The translations under genes were made by a program, and so were the position numbers. A DNA stretch of 64,000 nucleotides from Cavenderia fasciculata (lineage: Eukaryota > Evosea > Eumycetozoa > Acytosteliales > Cavenderiaceae), in the NCBI RefSeq assembly GCF_000203815.1, contig NW_004457729.1:1116674-1180673 (forward strand), read 5' to 3'. The stretch's first letter is position 1. Each line of letters begins with the position of its first letter. Positions 45,437 to 57,202 of this stretch are shown here, in pieces. Below the pieces are notes generated by a model. The model did no database searches. It saw only the letters and a list, made by a program, of their open reading frames with translations, and was not told the origin of the DNA.

Positions 45437-45926
45437 ATGAATCGATTCTTTCAAAAGTCATCTTTTGTACAACGAGTTGCTTCGTCGTCATCAAAGTCAT
45501 TTGCGGCATCTACCTTTTCACCATCATCATCTTCATCTTCTTCTTCCCCTTCGTCTTCTTCCTATTCTACATCATCACCCAATATAAATAGTAGTAACTC
45601 TAAATCATATATACCAACAACATACACATCAACCTCTATAAATAATAATGGTGGTCTCATTCGTATATCGTATGTACAATAATAATAACAACACTCTATA
45701 AGTGGCAGGAATGATTGATTGCTTACCTATCCTCTTTTTTAAACAACTATTAATTATTACAGTACCGGAAATACAGCAGCAGCCATGGAATTGTTAAAAG
45801 CACTATCTGACGGTATGTGTCACATTGCAGATTCATTCCATAACCTTGATGATTTACTAATTATTCGTATTTATTCATTGATTCATTTAAATAGGTGAAG
45901 ACGACGACGGGCGCCGGCATGGCTAA
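45437..45926 (+). CDS. Small protein with mitochondrial-type presequence
   Basis: Exons 45437-45669, 45763-45812 and 45895-45926 give 104 residues. The N-terminus (MNRFFQKSSFVQRVASSSSKS) is basic and Ser rich with Arg/Phe, like an import signal. The likely mature part is short: ISTGNTAAAMELLKAL, then a GC-rich final exon encoding GEDDDGRRHG. I chose the ATG at 45437 because an upstream in-frame ATG (45398) adds only an implausible leader. The function is unknown. Confidence 0.65.
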
Positions 45927-46237
45927 TTAATAATAATAATCTACCAAATCAATAAATTAAACAGATAAGATCCACCAAACGCGCACAACTAATAATCATA
46001 TCTTGCAGACCGATAATTAAATTAAATAATAATAATACAATATGTATTATTATTACCCAGGCATAGGCAACCAACACAACAACCGAACATAATGATGGAA
46101 TCACGTGGAACGTCCATTTGAAGTTCAAACAGAAATTTGAATGAAATTTTAAATTGGATGTGTGCTTATTTCTGCTTCTTTGCATTTCGAATCACAACCC
46201 ATTTAATTTTCATTCCTTCATAATTATAGCAATAGAT

Positions 46238-46274
<37 letters not shown>

Positions 46275-46315
46275 AATTTAAAGAGATAAAAAAAGAAAAA
46301 GAAGAAAAGTAGAAA
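45927..46315. other. Intergenic, 0.39 kb, no gene seen
   Basis: A (GA)n run at about 46242-46272 lies just before the oxidoreductase start. Minus ORFs here have no coding support. Confidence 0.45.
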
Positions 46316-47323
46316 ATGATGAAATCAGTATTAATTAAACAATTTGGAGGTATAGAGAATTTGATAATAGGATCAATAGCAAAACCTGTACCAAAGGCAA
46401 ACGAACTATTGGTTAGAGTCAAAGCATTTGCAATCAACAGAGCTGATCTATTACAACGTCAAGGAAAGTATCCTCCACCAGCAGGTGACTCTGAAATTTT
46501 GGGTTTGGAGATGAGTGGTGTCGTAGAGAGTGCTCCACCACAATCAGCTGCAGGATTCAAAGTTGGTGATCGTGTCTATGGTTTGGTAAGTGGTGGTGGC
46601 TATGGAGAGTATTGTACGATCGATGCTAGAAATGCTCTTCATATACCTGCACACTTTACATTTGAAACGGCTGCTGCTATACCAGAGGCATGGCTTACTG
46701 CCTACCAGGCAATGTATCTAGTTGGTGATTTCCAAAAGAATCACACTGTCCTCATCCATGCTGCTGCGTCGGGTGTTGGTAGTGCGTTGATTCAGTTGGC
46801 CAAAGCTGGTGGTGCAGCTGCCATCATCGGCACGGCTGGATCAGATGAAAAGACTCAATGGTGTAGCGAACTCGGTTGCACACACACGATCAACTACAAA
46901 AACACACCGTCGTTTGCCGGAGAGGTTGAAAAGATCACTCAAAAGAAGGGTGTCAATATGGTGTTTGACTATGTTGGTGCCAACTATTGGAACGACAATC
47001 TCAAGAGTCTGGCCATGGACGGTACCATGGTGTTTCAAGGTTCCATGTCGGGTGGTATCGTCAAGGAGAATGCCAACATTGCCAACATCCTCACCAAGCG
47101 TCTACGTATCCTCGGATCTACCCTCAGATCACGTTCCATCGAATACAAACAAGACCTCATCCAACGTTTCCACAAAACATGTGATCCACTCTTTGAAAAT
47201 GGTACCTTGAAACCAATGATTGACAAGGTTTTCAGTGTCAATGATATCCAAGAAGCACATCGTTATGTTGATTCAAATCTAAACAAAGGTAAAGTTGTTG
47301 TTAAAGGTTTTGATGAAAATTAA
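46316..47323 (+). CDS. Quinone oxidoreductase, zinc-free MDR family (PIG3/TP53I3-like)
   Basis: A single exon encodes 335 residues. The GroES-like N-domain has ELLVRVKAFAINRADLLQRQGKYPPP and a GLEMSGVVE segment. The NADPH-binding Rossmann motif is HAAASGVGSALIQLAK with following AAIIGTAGS. It lacks the structural zinc Cys cluster and catalytic zinc ligands, as in quinone oxidoreductases. The closest family type is the PIG3 (TP53I3) group, from RADLLQRQGKYPPP and the C-terminal KGKVVV. It probably reduces quinones or enones with NADPH in the cytosol. It may start at the second Met. Confidence 0.92.
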   Translation: MMKSVLIKQFGGIENLIIGSIAKPVPKANELLVRVKAFAINRADLLQRQGKYPPPAGDSEILGLEMSGVVESAPPQSAAGFKVGDRVYGLVSGGGYGEYCTIDARNALHIPAHFTFETAAAIPEAWLTAYQAMYLVGDFQKNHTVLIHAAASGVGSALIQLAKAGGAAAIIGTAGSDEKTQWCSELGCTHTINYKNTPSFAGEVEKITQKKGVNMVFDYVGANYWNDNLKSLAMDGTMVFQGSMSGGIVKENANIANILTKRLRILGSTLRSRSIEYKQDLIQRFHKTCDPLFENGTLKPMIDKVFSVNDIQEAHRYVDSNLNKGKVVVKGFDEN

Positions 47324-47434
47324 CAATAAACCAAAAAAAAGTAACTTTGTTTCTGTCTGTATATATATCTTCTTATTCTTATTCTTCTTTTGTTATTGTT
47401 CCTATCTATTTTCGGGTTGATATATATATATTAT

Positions 47435-48118
47435 TTATTTGTTAGAGGTAGAGGGTGGAGGAGTCGATTTGTTATTGGTAGTAGTTGGGAGTGATGGTGT
47501 TTCAACCTTTTTGATTGATTGTTGTTGATATTGATCTCTTTTTTCCTTGTATACTTCCAATACCTTTTTAGAACCTCTGCTAATTAATTCAGGATAACAA
47601 TAATACATAGATACACAGAAACCAATAGCTCCAAGTGCTGGATCCTTTACTGATGGTACTAGTATATTCAAAAAAGAGTAAGTAAGTGTTATGTATGAAT
47701 GAATGAATCAATCAATGATTATTACCCTTTTTAAATAATAGAATTGGGAGAAGAGTAGCAGAAGCTACGACAAGAGCAGGTGGAGCTTCCTTTACAACCT
47801 TGGTAGCCTTTCTATAGTTATCTCTGATACCAACAATATCGACACTGTTGACAATAGCCTTTGAGGCAGTCTTGAATGAATTATCTATAGTACTCTCTGC
47901 ACTACCAACATTGGTCTAATATAGATATATATCAGAATAGAGAGAGAGAGATGTATGTAAGTACACTAAAGGTGATCTAAGTATGCAGATCTACTACTAC
48001 AATAACATACTGGTACTGCACTCTTTGCCTCATTAAAGAACGAAAGGATTGCTCTTGCGGCAGGTCTAAATACACCTCCTTGTGATGTTGATGATGATGA
48101 AGATGAAGTATCACTCAT
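47435..48118 (-). CDS. Small membrane protein, unrecognised
   Basis: Exons 48118-48011, 47915-47726 and 47658-47435 give 173 residues with consistent phases. A Ser-rich start (MSDTSSSSSSTSQGG) is followed by an amphipathic helix. Then come two hydrophobic segments, EAPALVVASATLLPILLFKK and LGAIGFCVSMYYCYPELI, and a charged tail KEKRDQYQQQ ending in Pro/Ser/Asn. The size and two-segment layout recall mitochondrial inner-membrane (MICOS ApoO-like) proteins, but I see no diagnostic motif. Confidence 0.7.
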
Positions 48119-48692
48119 TCTCTATATATCTATCTATCTTGTACAAAGTTAAATTAATGCATCTGATGACAATGATGCGACTCATCAAACAACCTCTCTG
48201 AAAAAAAAAAAAGTAATTTTGAAGGGACTCACTCCAATGGCACATCCAACACAACACCAAGAGTCATTTCCAACCAACCCAAATCTAAATCGATCAAACA
48301 AACAAAATGGATTGAATTGATTTATGCCATGGCATACATACTCAAGTTGATACACATAAAGATAGAAAAAATGTCTCTTCATTAATCATCCAATCCCAAA
48401 ATTGACAATCCATAAACGGTTTATTTTTAAATCAATAATCATCGATTCGGTTATATATATGATATATGTATATATAATAAGTATAAATAGTATTACTTTG
48501 GATGCTTCAACAATACAATTTAATCAAATTAATTCTATTTTTTCTATTTTTTTTTCTCGACACTGATTTTTGTGGCAACTGATTATTTCGCTGCAAAGAA
48601 GATATCTTAGTCAGTATTCAACTCATTCTTGTTTTTTTGTTATCTTGTATATCTTTTTAATATCGATATAAAGAAGAGGAAGAATAGAAGAA
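48119..48692. other. Intergenic between divergent genes, 0.57 kb
   Basis: AT-rich promoter-like DNA with T-runs. A minus ORF at 48185-48382 has no coding character, and nothing else is seen. Confidence 0.4.
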
Positions 48693-50995
48693 ATGGCACC
48701 ACAAAAGAAAAGAAATAAAAAGCCAAATAACAATAATAATAATAATACTAGTAAAAATAATTTAAAGACATCTATAACATCGTCAGGTGATTTGTCAACA
48801 TCAAAGGACGATGAAACATCTAGTGTCACTACTACTACTACTACTACAAGCATTAGTCTACAACAAGATGATAATGAAGGAAATGACTCATTCTCATTTT
48901 CTGATGTACCACAACAATCAACTACACCTTCCTCTGAGGGCGACACAAGTGACCAACAACAACAATCATCGGTATCACTTGACAATGAATCATCACATGT
49001 ACCAACAATAACAATAGTCAAGAAAGAAGAAGAAGAAAAAGAAACAACTCAACAAACGCAACAAACACAACAATGTAATAATATAAATTTAGAATCAATT
49101 TATCAAATAGTAAACAATATATCAAATAATGTAAACTCTATTAAAGAAAGAGTTGTGACTGATGAAGAGCCAGATTGGAGAGAAATGTATATGATCATTC
49201 AAAGGGAATTCAAGATGGAAAAGAAAAAGACGGAATTGATGGAGACCAAAGTGGAAGAGTTGGAACAAGAAAAGAGACTACTCAACGAACGTATTCGTTT
49301 GTTAGAGAGTCGTGTCGATAATGATAAAAAGAGACTTGTAAAGACATTTGGAACGATTAGAACTGGTACTGTCAGATTGTTGAATGCATCAAAGGGCAAC
49401 AATGACCTTTCTACCATTCTCAAGGATCTCCAAAACATTGAAAACATGGATTCTCACGACAGCACATTTGCAAACAAGATTGGTGAAAATGCAGATGCAC
49501 TATTGACCAAATTAAAATCATTCCAAGATGTTGACAGTTCCATTGTTCTCAATGGTAGTAGTACACCACTCAATGGATCTTTGGGTGATGAATTCCTCAA
49601 CCAACTTCAACAACAATCACAACAATCCTCACAACAATTACTCTCTGGTCAAGCAAGAGATGCACTTACCAAATCATCAAGTGAAAATATCCTAGACATT
49701 CAAAAAATTATCAAAGTTCAATCATTTGTTCGTAGATATTTAGTTCAAAAGAGATTTAAACGTTTAAGTATGTAAAAAAAAAATATTAAAATATTAAATA
49801 TTATTTAATTTATTTATTTATTAATTTCTGTTATTTTATTTTTTTTATAGAAACAAAAAGATTAGCAGTAAATGAATTATTTGAAACTGAAATAACCTAT
49901 GTACAACATTTGACCAATTTAATTAGAATATTTGTTAATCCATTAAAACAAAAGATTCAATCTGGAGAGATCCAAATGAGCGTTACCGAGGTGGAACGTA
50001 TCTTCTCGACACTCAATACGATTGTGATGAGTAATTCAATCTTCCTCAAGCAGACAGAAGACATTTTCAAACACTTTAACAGATGGTCTGTGATTGGTTC
50101 GAGAATGCTTGAACAATTGCCACTTTTCGAATGCTATATTGACTATATCGTCAACTATGAGTACTCGCACCAAGCCCTCAAGCGTGCCATGACCATCCCA
50201 TCGTTTTCGCAATTTGTCAAGAATGCCGAGCACAATGTCGAGCTTGGCGACTTGGATATTGCCGATCTCTTGATCATGCCAGTCCAACGTATCCCACGTT
50301 ACATTATGCTTATCCAACAAGTACGCAAATACACCTCTCACGACCACCCCGACTATGTCCCTCTCACCAAGGCATCAGATGCATTCAAAAAGTTTGCCGA
50401 TGGTGTCAATGAAAGAAAGGCTATGCGTAGCCGCGCCATCCATCTCGACGACAGAATCAGTGGACTCAAAGAGGAATTGTCGGCCAAGCTGGGCAGCAAA
50501 TATCTCATTCGTGAAGGTCCCATTCGTTTTAAAAAGAACTATGAATACGCGTTCCTACTCAATGACATGATCCTCATCTGTCATCCAACCATCAAAAAGA
50601 CAAAGGTTCGTTCCAACTCGGTGGTTACTAATCAGTTGGCTGCATCAGCCTCTTCCAACAGCTCTTCCTCTACAGCATCTGTCCAATCTACTCTCTCCAC
50701 CTCCACAGCACCACCATCACCAAAAGAAGATCTCACTGAAATCATCTCATTCAAATTCCTCTCCAAGATTATGCTTGATGGAAGAGTAAAAATCGTTGAA
50801 GATAGTTCAGATAATGGAAAGTGGACTACCATTATTCCAGACCTCTATTCAATCGAATTAACTGCCAGCAGTGTTGAAGAAAGACAATTATGGGTAAAGG
50901 ATATTATGAATATTATTTCAATATTCTCAAATAATCTCTTAAATAATTCTCCAGTCAATACTTCAACAACATCATTACAAACTTCAACAAAATAA
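48693..50995 (+). CDS. Rho-family guanine nucleotide exchange factor (IQ-DH-PH)
   Basis: Exons 48693-49767 and 49851-50995 give 739 residues. The N-terminus is Ser/Thr/Gln-rich and disordered. A coiled coil (~residues 160-215, EKKKTELMETKVEELEQEKR) follows. An IQ motif (VQSFVRRYLVQKRFKRL) sits right at the splice. The DH domain has AVNELFETEITYVQHL and the signature LLIMPVQRIPRYIMLIQQV. The PH domain begins near IREGPIRFKK with a Ser-rich insert. The expected role is activating Rac/Rho GTPases that control actin, with the IQ motif as a calmodulin site. Confidence 0.92.
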
Positions 50996-51375
50996 CCAAT
51001 CAAATAATTAAAATTTAATAATACGCATTAATATATAGAATATAAAAAAAAAACTAATAAAATATGATTATATAATCATTGATGTACTATACAAATAACA
51101 GATCAAAATGTTTTAATTTTACAATATTATTATTATAATTATTTTTATTTATACTACAAACACAACAAATAATAGAATTAAATGTTTTTTTTTTTTCTGT
51201 ATTTTTCCCATTCCCATTCCTCTTTTTTCTTTCTTGTTGTTGTTGGTTATTTATAAATATTAAAGGGTGAACTCTTGTTGGTGTGATGATGATTTAAAAA
51301 AAAGCTTCGTGGTGGAGGAAGAGGAGGAGGGAGATTTATCGCAAAAAGTTGTTGGGAACTAAAAGAGGTTGTTGT
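50996..51375. other. Intergenic between convergent genes, 0.38 kb
   Basis: 3' flanks of the RhoGEF and MOB1 genes, AT-rich, with no gene seen. Confidence 0.45.
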
Positions 51376-52286
51376 TTAACTATTGCTCTTTGTCAAGTTA
51401 TCGATCAAGTCTTGCAATGGTAACATTTCCTTCTTGTCTACCAAATTAAATTCAATAATGAAAAAGTAAAAGTGTTTGAAACAAGTATTCAAATGAGCCT
51501 CCTCTCCAAGTGAAACAATCTTTGGGAAATGAGAGTAATAGATATGTCCATAAACTCTAAACAATCTCTTGAAAATATTCTTTACAATTGTTTGGAAATT
51601 CTTTGGGAATTGTACGTCTAGAAAATTAAATAAAGATAATTAATTAGGATGGGATAATAAATAAATAAATGATTATTTAAATTTTATCGCCTTACCAACT
51701 CTTGATGGGAAAATATTCTCATCGTCCAAAATGTTTTGAACCCAAGTCATAAGATATTCGACGTATTCTGGTGCAGAGACCTTGATTGGTTTCTTGACAG
51801 TGTCTCCATCAGCCCACAAGTATTCGTATTTTGGACCTGCACTCATAACTTCGCAAGTCTTTGGTGTACAAAACTCTGTAATGCTACCATACAATAAATT
51901 GATTTGATTAAAGAAATCAACAGCTAAAAGAAGCAAAACTTTTGTTAATCACACTTGTTTCCTCCTTTCCTTACTTCTTTATCTTTTTTTCTTTGTTCTT
52001 CTCTTCTTACTATTTACAGCCAACCATTCGTTAAGATCTTCTCTTTCAGGTAAAGAAACAGCTAATCTCAAGTTACCACTTCCTAAAGTAGCCTTTGCGT
52101 GTCTATGGAGATCATGTCTCTTTGTACCTTTGCTAAATCCCTTTTTTGGTTTAAATGTTTTATTCTTATCACTAGATGTTATACAATAATATTTATCATA
52201 TGAATTAGTTTCTTTCAATTGTTCTCTATTTCAACTTGCTTGATCGATCTAATCTTCTCTAAAACATACAATATTCCCTTGAACAT
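51376..52286 (-). CDS. mob1: MOB1 kinase activator
   Basis: Four exons are inferred: 52286-52270 (17 nt, MFKGI plus two bases), 52171-52011, 51923-51696 and 51617-51376, giving 215 residues (human MOB1 is 216). The tiny first exon was found by asking which upstream ATG and donor restore the conserved start NKTFKPKK. Further landmarks are ATLGSGNLRLAV, LPEREDLNEWLAVN-TVDFFNQI, FCTPKTCEVMSAG, YEYLWADG, a zinc-site HIYYSHF and EAHLNTCFKHFYFF. MOB1 activates NDR/LATS kinases in the Hippo/mitotic exit pathway and acts in cytokinesis. Confidence 0.93.
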
Positions 52287-52528
52287 TTTATTACTCTATC
52301 TATTTATCTTTTTCTTTCGATTTATAAAGGTAGTATAACAATACTATAAAAATACAATCACACAAGTTTATATCAACAAAAAAAAACCACAAAGTGGAGA
52401 TCAAAAAAAACAAAAAATTAAAAAAAAAATTAATCTGTGTGTTTGAAAATTAGATAGACCGAATTATTTTATTAAACTCTTTGAAGTTTATTAGTTTCTA
52501 CTAGCCAAACAATCAAATAATATTAGAA

Positions 52529-53164
52529 ATGGAAGTTGATAAAGAAGATAAACCAGTTGATAGAGTCATTGGTGAAGATGGAAAGGAAAGATTATATACA
52601 GAGGATATTAGAAAGGGTGTATTGCCATCACGACAAAAAGGTCGTGGTCATGACGACTCGGAGGAAAGAGATACCGATAGTAGATATGCAGGTTCAGATG
52701 GTGTGTTTCAAGTATTGGATAAACAAGAAGTAGATATCACACCGGGTGAACCAATCAAATCAATAGAAGGATGGATCGTCATCATTGACAACATACACGA
52801 AGAGGCTCAAGAAAGCGATTTGCGCGATCTCTTTGCAGAATATGGACCCATCAGAAATATACACCTAAACTATGACAGACGTACTGGTTTTAGTAAAGGT
52901 TATGCTTTGATTGAATACGAGAAACATCAAGAGGCTGAAGAAGCCGTCAAACAAAGTGGAAAAATACAACTAGCTGGCAAAGATCTCACTGTCAATTGGA
53001 CATTTGTTGGCGGCAAACCTACAAGTGCTACTGGTGTCATTCATTTTAGAACAAATAGATCAATAAATAGAGAAAGAGGTGGTGATCAAAATGGTGGAAG
53101 ATCAAGAAGAAGAGAATCTGGTGGTGGAAATAATAATAGAAGGAGAAGTGATAATAGAGGTTAA
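52529..53164 (+). CDS. rbm8a: RBM8A/Y14, exon junction complex RNA-binding protein
   Basis: A single exon encodes 211 residues. An acidic N-terminus leads to PGEPIKSIEGWIVIIDNIHEE, the Y14 RRM with RNP2 in WIVIIDNI and RNP1 in KGYALIEY. Also typical are DLFAEYGPIRNIHLNYDRRTG and WTFVGGKPT. The C-terminus is Arg/Gly/Asn-rich, as in RBM8A. With MAGOH it forms the core of the exon junction complex, linking splicing to export and mRNA surveillance. No MAGOH gene is seen in this window. Confidence 0.93.
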   Translation: MEVDKEDKPVDRVIGEDGKERLYTEDIRKGVLPSRQKGRGHDDSEERDTDSRYAGSDGVFQVLDKQEVDITPGEPIKSIEGWIVIIDNIHEEAQESDLRDLFAEYGPIRNIHLNYDRRTGFSKGYALIEYEKHQEAEEAVKQSGKIQLAGKDLTVNWTFVGGKPTSATGVIHFRTNRSINRERGGDQNGGRSRRRESGGGNNNRRRSDNRG

Positions 53165-53311
53165 ACTATTAACTCTAAATTATAATACATTCTTCTTTAA
53201 ATAATAATAATAAAATATATAAACATGTAAAAAAGTACAACAAACCTAATTAAAACATTATATTATTATATTATTTAATTATTATTATTATTATTTATTT
53301 TTTATTTATTA

Positions 53312-56300
53312 TTAGGAGACAAGTCTCATAATAACAACAACTTGTTGATTTAATACCTTTCTAATTGGACCAAAAGCAGAGATGAATGAAAATATTACAG
53401 AACAAATAAATATTACGATGAGAAGGACCCAAGGGAATATGAATGGAATGGGAAGTTGGGTAAAGAGTACTCTTTGGAGAATCATGGTCCATCCGACGAG
53501 TGATCCAATAAAGACACCGAGGAGGGAACTGGAAAAGACTAGTACAAACGATTCGTAGATATAGATGCGGACCATCCAAGACTTGGGTATACCAATGGCC
53601 CGAAGTACACCAATCTCTTTGGTTTGTTCATAGATGTTGGTAAACATGGATGACATGAGCGAAAAGAATGAGATAACCATGGCAATGACGGTGGTGAAAC
53701 TGAAAAAGTATTGGATAATGTCAGATGCTGTCTTGTTGGGTGCAATCTCCTTGTCATAATCAAAAAGTGAAGCAGACGCTGTCATGGTTGAGATATAGGT
53801 TTCTAGTTGGGATCGGACATTCGATGTGTCACCATCTCTGGCTTTGATGAGTAAAGAGGCTGTCATCATGTTACGGACAGAGTCGATGGGTGCTCCACCG
53901 CGGATGGCAAATGCTACGGCCGATGGAATGGAGATGGCAGCGTCTTGGTTAGTGACAGAGGGGAACTCGGAGAATCCAAGTCCGGGAGCAGACTTTATCA
54001 TGGCGATTGGGTGTGCAAGACTGGTGGTAATGTTTGGTGACCCGGGGATAGCAGTGCGAGTTGCGTAGGATGCAGGGATGGTTGTCTTGAAGAGGATGTT
54101 GGCATCAACCTGTGCATCAAACCAGGATTGGTAGAGAGCTCCAATGAGCAGACCGTTGGATGACTTGGTACTGTACATTTGTTGTGAGAGACCGAGGTTG
54201 AGTGGGTCGAGTGTGTAGTCGGGGTCGCTTGACACATCACCCACTTTGAGGAATTGACTGAGACCAGTCTCAAAGTAGTTGGGAGAGATGGCATACACAT
54301 GGTTCGTGTCCCAGTAGATGTGACCGACTGTAGAGATGACTACAGGCGACCATGACACACCAGCAAATGTGGGGAATGATGAGCTGATCCACGAGAACGA
54401 CTCGACGCTGTCGCCGAGCCCCCTGACAAAGTTCTCGAGCCCCTGGGCATCGGACGGGCTAAAGTTGGCACGCCCGTTGACACGCAGGTACGACCCACTA
54501 CGTTGCAACACTTGGTAGTTGAGAGATGCTTGTTGCGTCGAGTAGGACACGTTGACAAAGATGATAAATGCCAGCGATACGGCATACATGATGGCCGTCT
54601 TTCTATTACGCAGTTTGTGAGCGACCAAGTTCTTACGTACGATTGCTGGAATTGCCTTCTTCTCCCAAAACAAAAATGCAAACACGATGAGACGTTCGAG
54701 TAGATGCTCGACATTGAGTGCCAGCAACACAAGCCCGAGCAACATACTAATGAGCAGTAAAAAGAACATGTTGAGAAGCAAGGTCAAATTAAACGAAAGT
54801 AGGGACAACGGGAAGATATAGTAGATACCAAAACCAAACACAGCCAGAATAAGACCAATGACAGCGACTGAGGTTGAAAAGCTGTTGTCTTCAGATCTTT
54901 CAATCGAAATTTGTACGGCCATAGTTTTGGAGTGTTTAGAGTCGAGAGAGTCGTGTAGATTCTTTCCAAGTGCATTCTTGATGGGGAAGATGGATGCAGC
55001 GATAGGGATAATCATCCCGAGTAATGTAGCCAACAACACACCCTCGGTAGTGAGACGTGGTGGGATGGGTACACCGGTAATCGATGCAAACCACTTGGAC
55101 ACGACCACACCAAACAACTGAGCAAACAGCAAACCAAATACCCATGATGGCAAACTATATGAAAATGCCTTGCACAGCATCAACTGAATGATTCCATTTC
55201 GTGTCGTACCAATCATTCTCATGACACCCATTTCAAAGGTTCTAGTCTCTACATCGATCATTAATAACGAGTAAATAAGCAAAATGGAGAGGAACAATAG
55301 GATAAAGATGATGACATTGAGAATGAGACCAAGGAACAATGCAACATATCTATTCTTTGACAATTCCTTCATGACTGGTAGTTGTGAACTGATTTCATTG
55401 AATCCAAGTTTGTAAAGAATCTTTGATGAAAACTTTATCAAATTTTGTAATATAGTATCTTGATTACTATTAATATATGGTTCTAATCTTGATGGTGGTA
55501 AATTAACTACTATATTATCTGCATAATCATAAAGATTTGATGAATTTATATATCTAAAAAAAATAGAAAAGAAAAAAAAATATTTAGAATCACTATAATG
55601 ATTAAATTATGTTTGTTTACTTACGAAAAAGAAGATTGAGGATATAAAGGATTTAATTGAGTATAGATGAATGGTAAGAATTGATCATATTCGATGATTA
55701 TTGCAGTTGATTCATCTTTACCAAATTTACCACCACCACTCGAGAATGTATCGGCAACCTTCATGGTCAAGATGATTGGTGGATAGGTTCCATTGACCAT
55801 AAACATGGTGAGATTGGCATTCCAAAAGAGATTAGATATCATACTTTGAACATTGAGTTCAATGTAGACAGAGTCACCCTTGGCGACATGGATACTAGAC
55901 GCCAAATCACTTTGGAGGTATACTTGACCATATGGGACGGATGGCATAGTCCACGCTCTACCCAGTCCCATACGATCCTCTCGTTTGGTATCAATGACAT
56001 AGAGATCACCAAAATTGGCAGGTGCACTCAAACATACGTCGGTGAAACAGTTTGGTATACAATCCATTTTAGTGCCATCTGGTTGTACACCATACTTCCA
56101 TCCAAGATTGTTGGGATCGTTGTAACCACAGATACCAGATACAACGGTGACTGACGACGCTAGAATACGCGGGCTGTGGTAAGTGTCACTCGAGTCGTCT
56201 TGCAATAGTGACGATGCGAGTGTGTAGTTGAGTGATGTCTGTGCCGACGAGCCACTGTTGCTCGACAGCACCATGTCCATCTCACCAACACTCACTTCAG

Positions 56301-56775
56301 AGAGATTGAGAAAGACAACGGGCGTGTTGGATATAATGGATACGCACAACGACACGACAAACACCACCAAAAAGCAAGCAGAGAAACCAAGAAAGTAGGA
56401 CAACTTGTTTCGACGATTATTATTGACCGTATGAATAGCTACATGTTTCATAAAGTATAATGTCGATCTTAACCAAACCATAAATCTATCCCATCTTGGT
56501 TTATTCTTTCCACTAATATCTTCATATTTATAAGGTTTTCTATTATTATTACTGGTATGATTACTATTACCATTATTACTACTATTATTACTATTATTAC
56601 TATTAATACTATTACTACTATTATTATGTATTAATCTACTATCTACATCATCATTGTAACTATCATCATAATCATCTTGAATTGATCCAAGGTCATCACT
56701 ACTACTACTATTTAAATTTAATCTATGCCTATATTTTTGTGATGATGTATTATTACTCTTTCCTTTACCTTTCAT
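53312..56775 (-). CDS. FtsX/ABC3-type permease, 10 predicted membrane spans
   Basis: Exons 56775-55625 and 55553-53312 give 1130 residues. A cytosolic Ser/Asn-rich N-terminus (~130 residues) is followed by TM1 (LSYFLGFSACFLVVFVVSLC). A large extracytosolic domain comes next, then a first FtsX core with the hallmark FEMGVMRMIGTTRNGIIQLML. Further spans and a second large loop follow, then a second core with EIGVLRAIGIPKSW and three last spans. This doubled FtsX layout is that of bacterial LolCDE/MacB/YbbP-type permeases. No ATPase domain is present, so a partner would be needed or transport has been lost. The start is the ATG at 56775. Confidence 0.85.
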
Positions 56776-57202
56776 TTTTTTCAACTATAGACTTGACTAG
56801 ACTAAACTAGACAAGGTAGAGGTTATGTGTGATATGATAGTTGGTATTAATTAATAATATCCAATTTAAATCTGTAATATATCTGATCTATCTATCTATC
56901 TGTTGTGCTATGTCAAGATAAGATATCTCTATCTCTATCTATATTATCTTATACTATGACCAACCCTTGAAATACAACTACTATAGATTGTGTTTCTAAA
57001 ACCCAAGAATGACACAGTTTTAAAACTTTACTCAAACTTTTCATCACAAGATGGATTTAATTTAATTTTTCAAAAAAACAATGAGGTCCTCGAAATGGAT
57101 TGGATTTCAACAATCATGATATTTTGTACACCATCATCATTATGGATATTAATACTTAATTTTAAAATTATATATTTTAAGATTTATTATTTATATTATT
57201 TC
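56776..57202. other. Intergenic, 0.43 kb, no gene seen
   Basis: Promoter side of the permease and 3' side of STI1. CTAT-type short repeats occur near 56890-56940. A plus ORF running into the STI1 3' end is not supported. Confidence 0.4.

Noticed and set aside
48185-48382. Minus ORF MKRHFFYLYVYQLEYVCHG...
   Set aside because: No conserved motif, no plausible splice partners and AT-driven composition; it lies in the divergent promoter region.
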